DNA from: Eriocheir sinensis
Lineage: Eukaryota; Arthropoda; Malacostraca; Decapoda; Varunidae
Reading direction: 5' to 3'
Length of the DNA stretch: 64,000 nt
Assembly (NCBI RefSeq): GCF_024679095.1
Contig: NC_066522.1
Location: 11,941,253 to 12,005,252, forward strand
Positions 58,901 through 64,000 of this stretch are shown piece by piece. Numbering within the stretch: the stretch's first letter is position 1; the number at the start of each line of letters is the position of its first letter. The position numbers and the translations under genes are program-made. Under the pieces are notes generated by a model. That model ran no database searches. It was not told the DNA's origin and saw only the letters and a program-made list of their open reading frames with translations.

Positions 58901-59054
58901 CGTGAATGTGAAAAATACTCACGAGAATCCGATTTATCTCGTTTGTGGCCTTCGGAAAGATTTGTTATGAGAGTCGAAAGCATCTGAGAACACATAACAC
59001 AGACGCACATATTTGAGTTGGTGCTTTATCGCATCTCCCTCGAAGCTGGAAAAA
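58901..59054. other. Short unique segment
   Basis: Unassigned. Contains TCACGAGAATCCGATTTATC and TGAGAGTCGAAAGCATC, which resemble words of the MITE end at 63806-63860. Confidence 0.45.
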
Positions 59055-59718
59055 TAAAAACTGATTGCTAGAAGAGATATTTCCCAAGGTACCTCAGTGT
59101 GCTATGGCCCCACGGGCCACGTGCTGCTGTATCGTCAGGCTGTTTCCTATACTAAACCTAAACTGTTACCAATACTAAACTGATTGCAAGAAGAGATATT
59201 TCCCAAGGTACCTCAGTGTGCTATGGCCCCACGTGCTGCTGTATCGTCAGACTGTTACCTATACTAAACCTAAACTGTTACCAATACTAAACTGATTGCG
59301 AGAAGAGATATTTCCCAAGGTACCTCAGTGTGCTATGGTCCCACGTGCTGCTGTATCGTCAGGCTGTTATCTATACTAAACCTAAACTGTTACCAATACT
59401 AAACTGATTGCGAGAAGAGATATTTCCCAAGATACCTCAGTGTGCTATGGCCCCACGTGCTGCTGTATCGTCAGGCTGTTACCTATACTAAACCTAAACT
59501 GTTACCAATACTAAACTGATTGCGAGAAGAGATATTTCCCAAGGTACCTCAGTGCGCTATGGCCCCACGTGCTGCTGTATCGTCAGGCTGTTACTTATAC
59601 CAAACCTAAACTGTTACCAATACTAAACTGATTGCAAGAAGAGATATTTCCCAAGGTATCTCAGTGTGCTATGGCCCCACGTGCTGCTGTATCGTCAGGC
59701 TGTTTCCTATACTAATTA
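59055..59718. repeat. 112-bp satellite, six copies
   Basis: ACTGATTGC(A/G)AGAAGAGAT recurs at 59060 (ACTGATTGCTAG), 59179, 59291, 59403, 59515 and 59627. Periods are 119 then 112 four times. The first unit is longer because GGCCCCACG is partly duplicated (CCCCACGGGCCACGTGC). Units contain CTCAGTGTGCTATGG, GTGCTGCTGTATCGTCAG and CTAAACCTAAACTGTTACC and are nearly identical, so the array is young. Confidence 0.97.
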
Positions 59719-60035
59719 ATTCACGACGCTCTTAATCACACGGATAATCCAGAGCTTAGCACATTATTCATCCACCTCTTTGGTCTGCCTGAGTCTACCT
59801 GCCACTGCTGTTGTCCACGGATTAGCAACACTCGCTGATGATTGCGGATGAGGAAAAAAAATAGATAAACCAGTATATAGGAAAGATAAGTAAACATAGA
59901 TTAAACATGAAAGATTCGCTCATACCTTGATTTATGATATCTCTGAAATTATAATGTACAAGAAATTGTTATCTTCAGTATCTGCTTCCATTATTTTTTC
60001 ATGGTAGTAATGCAGCTAATGTTACAGAAGAATAT

Positions 60036-60076
<41 letters not shown>

Positions 60077-60610
60077 ATCCTGTCCTGACCGTCACACACA
60101 CACACACGCCTTTCATTCATTCATCCCTTTGCCAGCGTTATCTCTTCTCTTCTTTTTTTTTCCACCGAACTCCTCATTCATTCCTTTCAGTTCTCCGGTA
60201 GACAGACAGACACTTTTCATCACTAACTTATACAACACACACACAGAGGAGTCACTGTCTTTAGCTTCGTGTATCGCTTCATCAGTCAGTCACTCCTCAT
60301 CGCCTCTCTGTTGGGTGTAAGGGATGTCAGATTGTGAAAGGAAGCCGTGGAGAGAGAGAGAGAGAGGGGGGGGGGGGGGAGATCACTCAAAGATGGGAGG
60401 ATCGTAAAACAGTTCATCAAACGGCTAACTCCTTTGATCAGGCTGCCTCATCCACGTGTGTGTGTGTGTGTGTGTTCTCAACCACTCTTTAACAATGTAC
60501 GAATATAGTAAATCTTTCTTCATTTCACATTTTCCTCTCCTTTATTATTTCTGTACACATTTTCCTTTTCTATTGTACCACCCCCGTTTTCTTGTTACCT
60601 TTCCTATTAA
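59719..60610. other. Spacer with (CA)n, (GA)n-(G)n
   Basis: (CA)n at 60038-60074 and short ones at 60093-60108 and 60235-60244. (GA)n running into a 14-bp G-run at 60350-60379. (GT)n at 60458-60474. Remainder unassigned. Confidence 0.75.
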
Positions 60611-60735
60611 TTGGCCTTGAACTGTCTCCTCTGCTGTAAAAGAAGGAAATAAATGGGAAATTTGTGGAAGGGGGAGGAGTGAAAGGAAATACACCGGCCT
60701 CTTGCAGACTCATTACGTTCTTATGTTCTTATGTA
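60611..60735. repeat. Dispersed repeat fragment with 8-bp tail
   Basis: CCTTGAACTGTCTCCTCTGC followed by TGTAAAA (inverted start of the 49262-type repeat), then ~50 bp, then CGGCCTCTTGCAGACTCATT followed by ACGTTCTTATGTTCTTATG. The same CGGCCTCTTGCAGACT plus (TTCTTATG)n ending occurs at 63345-63390. A short tandem tail suggests the 3' end of a retroposon. Confidence 0.75.
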
Positions 60736-61615
60736 CACGACGTTTGAGATCATGAAGTTATTTATTATGTAATGTTCGCGTGGCGGTAGGGATGAGGATG
60801 CCAGTAGGGGGTGCAGGCTGGTTATTCCTTTGACGGTTAAATAGTTAGTGACATGCAGTTCCTTGTTACGTTCAGGGAAATAAGGAAGAGAAAACTTACA
60901 ACCTTGCGATTTATGTTGTGTCCTATACTATACTTTTTTTTTTACCGATCCCAACCGTATTTTCTTTTTATTTATGTTATTTACCTTATCTATCACCGTC
61001 AAATGATCCTAAAAATATATACATTCCTTTGTTTATAACCCTATTCTTCATTAATTTATTTTTCATATCTTTATTTAATTTTTGTCTGTTACATTCAAGT
61101 TGCCTTCTCAATGTCAATGCCCTTCATACACTTCTTATTCATTTATTTATTTATTTATCTCTTTATTTACTTTTTTGTCTTGCGGTCAAGTCGTCAATGC
61201 CATCTCCAATATTGTCCGTCGTGTCCAGTAGCCTCATTATCTCTTAAAGCAATGCACCACCGAATTGACTTCCACTCGTAACGGTGCTCTCCCATCATCA
61301 TTAGCGCTGCATCTCACACCTCGTTTCATTATGTTTACAAAGCACCACCACAACCACCAGTCGTTTGCTGTGTATACGTACTTTTTTTTTTAAAGTTTAC
61401 AACCACATAACCATCACACCTTCAACCTCTTTCCCCTTCCTCCTCCTCCTCCTCCTTTTCCAATTCATCTTGCTCCCATTCGCACAGTTTCAGGTTATTC
61501 GTTTCTCACGCCACTTTCACATGCCACGACCTTCACTAGTATCTCGGCCCTATCTTCAAATTAAACATTATCCCATTCATCTCTTGTCTCGCTCCCAGCT
61601 CCAGACTATATACCA
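60736..61615. other. AT-rich unassigned segment
   Basis: Ordinary AT-rich sequence with (TTTA)n at about 61139-61158 and (CTC)n at 61438-61454. No gene recognised. Confidence 0.55.
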
Positions 61616-61884
61616 GAGCAGAGTTGTATCGGATGTCAGATTTCAGAGATCCGCGGATGTGTATGCGGATGTCATATGTACATATTTTGCGGAAGCGGAT
61701 GCAGATTTGTTTCTACCAAAATGCGGATGCGGATATTAAATTATGACATCTTCACGGATGCTGATGCGGATGTGTTTATGATTTTGTTAATTCACTATAC
61801 ACTCTCCAGTGAATTACCAAATGCCTGAACACATGAAAATTACATTTCCGCTGTGAAAAATCCGCTTCATCGGCAACTCTGCTC
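61616..61884. mobile_element. hAT-like foldback MITE with internal GCGGAT repeats
   Basis: Left end GAGCAGAGTTG (61616) and right end CAACTCTGCTC (to 61884) are an 11-bp perfect inverted pair, and subterminal CGGATG/CATC.G sequences pair loosely. The interior has the motif GCGGAT(G/A) six or more times between 61655 and 61780, including ATGCGGATGCGGATAT. CAGAGTTG-like termini fit the hAT superfamily, but I see no 8-bp target duplication. No coding capacity. Confidence 0.7.
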
Positions 61885-62152
61885 ATGCGCCCGCTACACC
61901 ACCGGGCACACGCCACAACACTCGTGCGATAAAAAATGCTCAGCGCTGCCAGTTCATATTTTTCAGTCCTATTTTTGTATAATTACACAATATATAGTTA
62001 ATGAAGCACTGAAATCTTTCTTGTGAACTTTAAGAGGGAGTAGGGTCTACATACACATTACACAGACATGCATAATGCATGTATATATCATTTACATACA
62101 CACACACCGTCGCACGACACACACAGTCACACACACATTCTCAGATACACAA

Positions 62153-62216
<64 letters not shown>

Positions 62217-62400
62217 TGCCAGCCAGGCTGCTTCCCTTCATACTTACGCAATATTACATATAGTACATACAGTACTATTACACAGTACATACATACATAC
62301 TTTTACAAATTTACATGATACATACATACTACATAGTCACTATGTAAAATTATCTCCCTCCTTCTGCCCTTCCGCAAAACTCTTGACACATTAGGTTGTG
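61885..62400. repeat. Spacer with (CA)n, (CT)29 and (ATAC)n
   Basis: ACACACA words at 62095-62153, (CT)n at 62157-62214, ACATACATACATACT and TACATACTACATAG words at 62260-62335. Rest unassigned. Confidence 0.85.
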
Positions 62401-62940
62401 TAAATTTGAAAGAAAATGAATACAAGGTGTAATTTTAGTAGATAATTAATTAAGTATACGTGCATTAATTTATTTTTTTCAACTTCGCAAGCTTCGTACT
62501 CTTTAGTGTCCTTAGTCTTTGTAGTCCTTCTTTTCATCCTTTTCCAGTGTGTTTGTTTATCTATTACTAATTCATATGTATTCATTGTATTCAGTTTAGC
62601 TTTCTACCACCAGTAACTAATTCTGATGTTTTCCTCACACTGTATACCAGATTTGACTATAGTTTCCTTCTTTCCATCTTTTTCTGGTTTGTTAGTTTCA
62701 ATAGTTGTACCCATATAGATACTTCCAATGTATGCAGTTTTAGTTTCACACCCTCAGCTTCTAACTAACCAACTAAATAACATGGTTTCCTCCCTCCCAT
62801 CCTTACTCACTGTATTAGTTTCCCTATTACTATTACCCATGTAAATGTCTTCCATGTATACAGCAGGAGATTATGATATACCAGCCTTCAGTTTTACATC
62901 ATTAACCCAGCCTCTTAATTCAGATTCTTTCTTCAATTAG
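62401..62940. repeat. Decayed ~121-142-bp tandem repeat
   Basis: (A/T)GTCCTTCTTTTCATCCTTTT near 62521, GTTTCCTTCTTTCCATCTTT near 62663 and GTTTCCTCCCTCCCATCCTT near 62784 align. Each is followed by a GT(T/A)TTAGTTT-type stretch, then TTCAT/TTCCAATGTAT and GCAGTTT/CAG. Strongly diverged, three copies. Confidence 0.75.
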
Positions 62941-63115
62941 CTCCAGAGTATATTGCAACATTCACTCGTGTTTAATTTCTCTTGTTTTCATCCAATGCAT
63001 TTGTTCTCCTCACTTCTGCTACATACACTTCTAGACTTGAATTTGCGTATAGCGTCACACCTTGCTCTCACTCATTTCTTTTTTCAATATCTTACATATA
63101 ACTTTTCTTGGTTAC
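62941..63115. other. Short unassigned segment
   Basis: Ordinary sequence. A plus-strand open frame starting at 62953 runs into the dispersed repeat and is not called. Confidence 0.45.
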
Positions 63116-63292
63116 ATCAATGGAGACAGCTCGAGGACAAAACAAGCATAAAGAAAAACTCAAAACAGCTGCCACAAAGAGAGACCAACAAAGAAAAGCC
63201 TCCAAAAACACAGACACAAAGAAAATAGAAGTGCCAAAGTGCACATAATCTAAACAGGTTGGAGAGCTGTCTTGATACTCCCTCCTGATTAA
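63116..63292 (+). repeat. Dispersed repeat, diverged full-length copy
   Basis: Begins CAATGGAGACAGCTCGAGGA, A-rich middle with AAGCC, and ends GAGAGCTGTCTTGATACTCC followed by CTCCTG, paralleling the start and end of the 49262 copy. Substantially diverged. Confidence 0.65.
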
Positions 63293-63400
63293 CTGTTTTA
63301 CGACCTTTACATCTTAGTGTGATTTTTTGTCCCTCTTCCACACGCCGGCCTCTTGCAGACTCCTTACGTTCTTATGTTCTTATGTTCTAATTTCCATTCA
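63293..63400 (+). repeat. Retroposon-like 3' end with (TTCTTATG)n tail
   Basis: CGCCGGCCTCTTGCAGACTC then CTTACGTTCTTATGTTCTTA and TGTTCTAATT. Same terminal motif as at 60695-60735. Confidence 0.7.
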
Positions 63401-63661
63401 CAACTTCAGTATCAGTCATAGGAAGGAGGACACACAGCTAACCTTCAAACTACCAAGATGAATAGACGTTTTCCCCACACTATCAATAACCTAAATTGTA
63501 CGCCAGGATTTACTTCCACGCCATCAGAGTCAATGCAGCGTGTTCATTTTCCCATTTTCCCTGAAGAGCTTACAATTATTTCGCTAAGTGTTTTGGCATT
63601 CATTTTTACGGATTTATTTCTTCGTCCTTTCCTGCCTTTCTATCTTTGTACATGAGAACAC
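63401..63661. other. Unassigned segment
   Basis: Ordinary sequence with no tandem structure. A short plus-strand open frame (from 63458, 65 codons) has no recognisable domain. Confidence 0.45.
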
Positions 63662-63664
63662 TAA

Positions 63665-63886
63665 GGGTCGTATTTTAAAACATTTCGTCGCCCAAGTTCA
63701 CATATTTGACAAGGCTTTCGTAGGAGCTGTAGGCCTTTCCAGGGGTAGTTTTATGACCCCGGTGGTAGTTTGACCCTTCCTCTGTGCCATGAACCTTAAA
63801 AAACACTCATGAAAACCCGATTGATCCCCTCTTTGACCTTTAGAAATAGTTGATGTGAGAAGTGATGATGTCTTAAAATACAGCCC
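63665..63886 (+). mobile_element. PIF/Harbinger (Tourist)-like MITE, 222 bp, TAA duplications
   Basis: Flanked by TAA at 63662-63664 and 63887-63889. Left end GGGTCGTATTTTAAAACAT; right end, reversed, GGGCTGTATTTTAAGACAT, so about 16 of 19 terminal bases match. A 3-bp TWA target duplication with GGG ends is typical of Tourist-like elements of the PIF/Harbinger superfamily. A diverged inverted copy lies at 53008-53360 and fragments near 58505-58795. No transposase. Confidence 0.88.
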
Positions 63887-63889
63887 TAA

Positions 63890-64000
63890 TTCTTGTCTGG
63901 TATAACCCATTCACGTGTAACATCTCTCGTTCCTTGTGGTCTTCGTTCTCGGGTCCTTCCAGCAAATGGGAGACTGTGGCAACCTTGGCTCAGTGCGGAG
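63890..64000. other. Terminal unassigned sequence
   Basis: About 110 bp of ordinary sequence to the window end. Nothing recognisable. Confidence 0.5.

Overview
This window is eukaryotic, non-coding, repeat-dominated DNA. I found no protein-coding gene that I can support with confidence, and no tRNA, rRNA, CRISPR or operon-like structure. The best guess for source is an arthropod, most likely a decapod crustacean such as a crab. Three things point there: pentameric TTAGG/CCTAA telomere-type motifs scattered internally, a very high density of long (GT)n and (CT)n arrays (roughly 60 arrays of 25-110 bp), and several dispersed motifs that I associate from memory with decapod genomic sequence. No database search was possible, so the taxonomic call is inference.

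Layout. 0-3.5 kb: pyrimidine-rich DNA with a 20-bp minisatellite and GT arrays. 3.5-5.5 kb: a 139-bp TTAGG-bearing satellite broken by a foldback element, followed by a piggyBac-like MITE flanked by TTAA. 5.5-30 kb: alternating kilobase-scale polypurine and polypyrimidine blocks, dinucleotide arrays and decayed tandem repeats. 30.4-30.8 kb: a degenerate pentamer (CTAAC/CTAAT) array. 31-33.5 kb: pyrimidine tandem repeats, then a tandem duplication in which one copy carries a MITE and the other keeps the empty site. 34-38.5 kb: more purine/pyrimidine blocks. 38.6-40.7 kb: a higher-order satellite mixing 46-bp and ~139-bp units. 40.7-48.4 kb: successive minisatellites (32-bp, 112-bp, a perfect 167-bp duplication, CAGT, 79-bp, ~129-bp). 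49-54 kb: dispersed-repeat fragments, a 22-bp minisatellite and a Harbinger-like MITE copy.

54.4-56.9 kb is the only gene-like part: three GC-rich, CpG-rich segments, one holding a minus-strand open stretch with poly-Ala, Gln and His runs that could be a first coding exon, though this is weak. 57-64 kb is more AT-rich and less repetitive, with a 112-bp satellite, dispersed-repeat fragments, a hAT-like foldback element and a Harbinger/Tourist-like MITE with TAA target duplications.

Nearly all long open frames here are artefacts: polypyrimidine DNA contains almost no A and so almost no stop codons, and dinucleotide or minisatellite arrays stay open in several frames. The clearest biological signal is structural. 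Local tandem duplications with units of about 80-190 bp occur across the whole window, four to six small DNA transposons are present, and some insertions can be ordered relative to the duplications.
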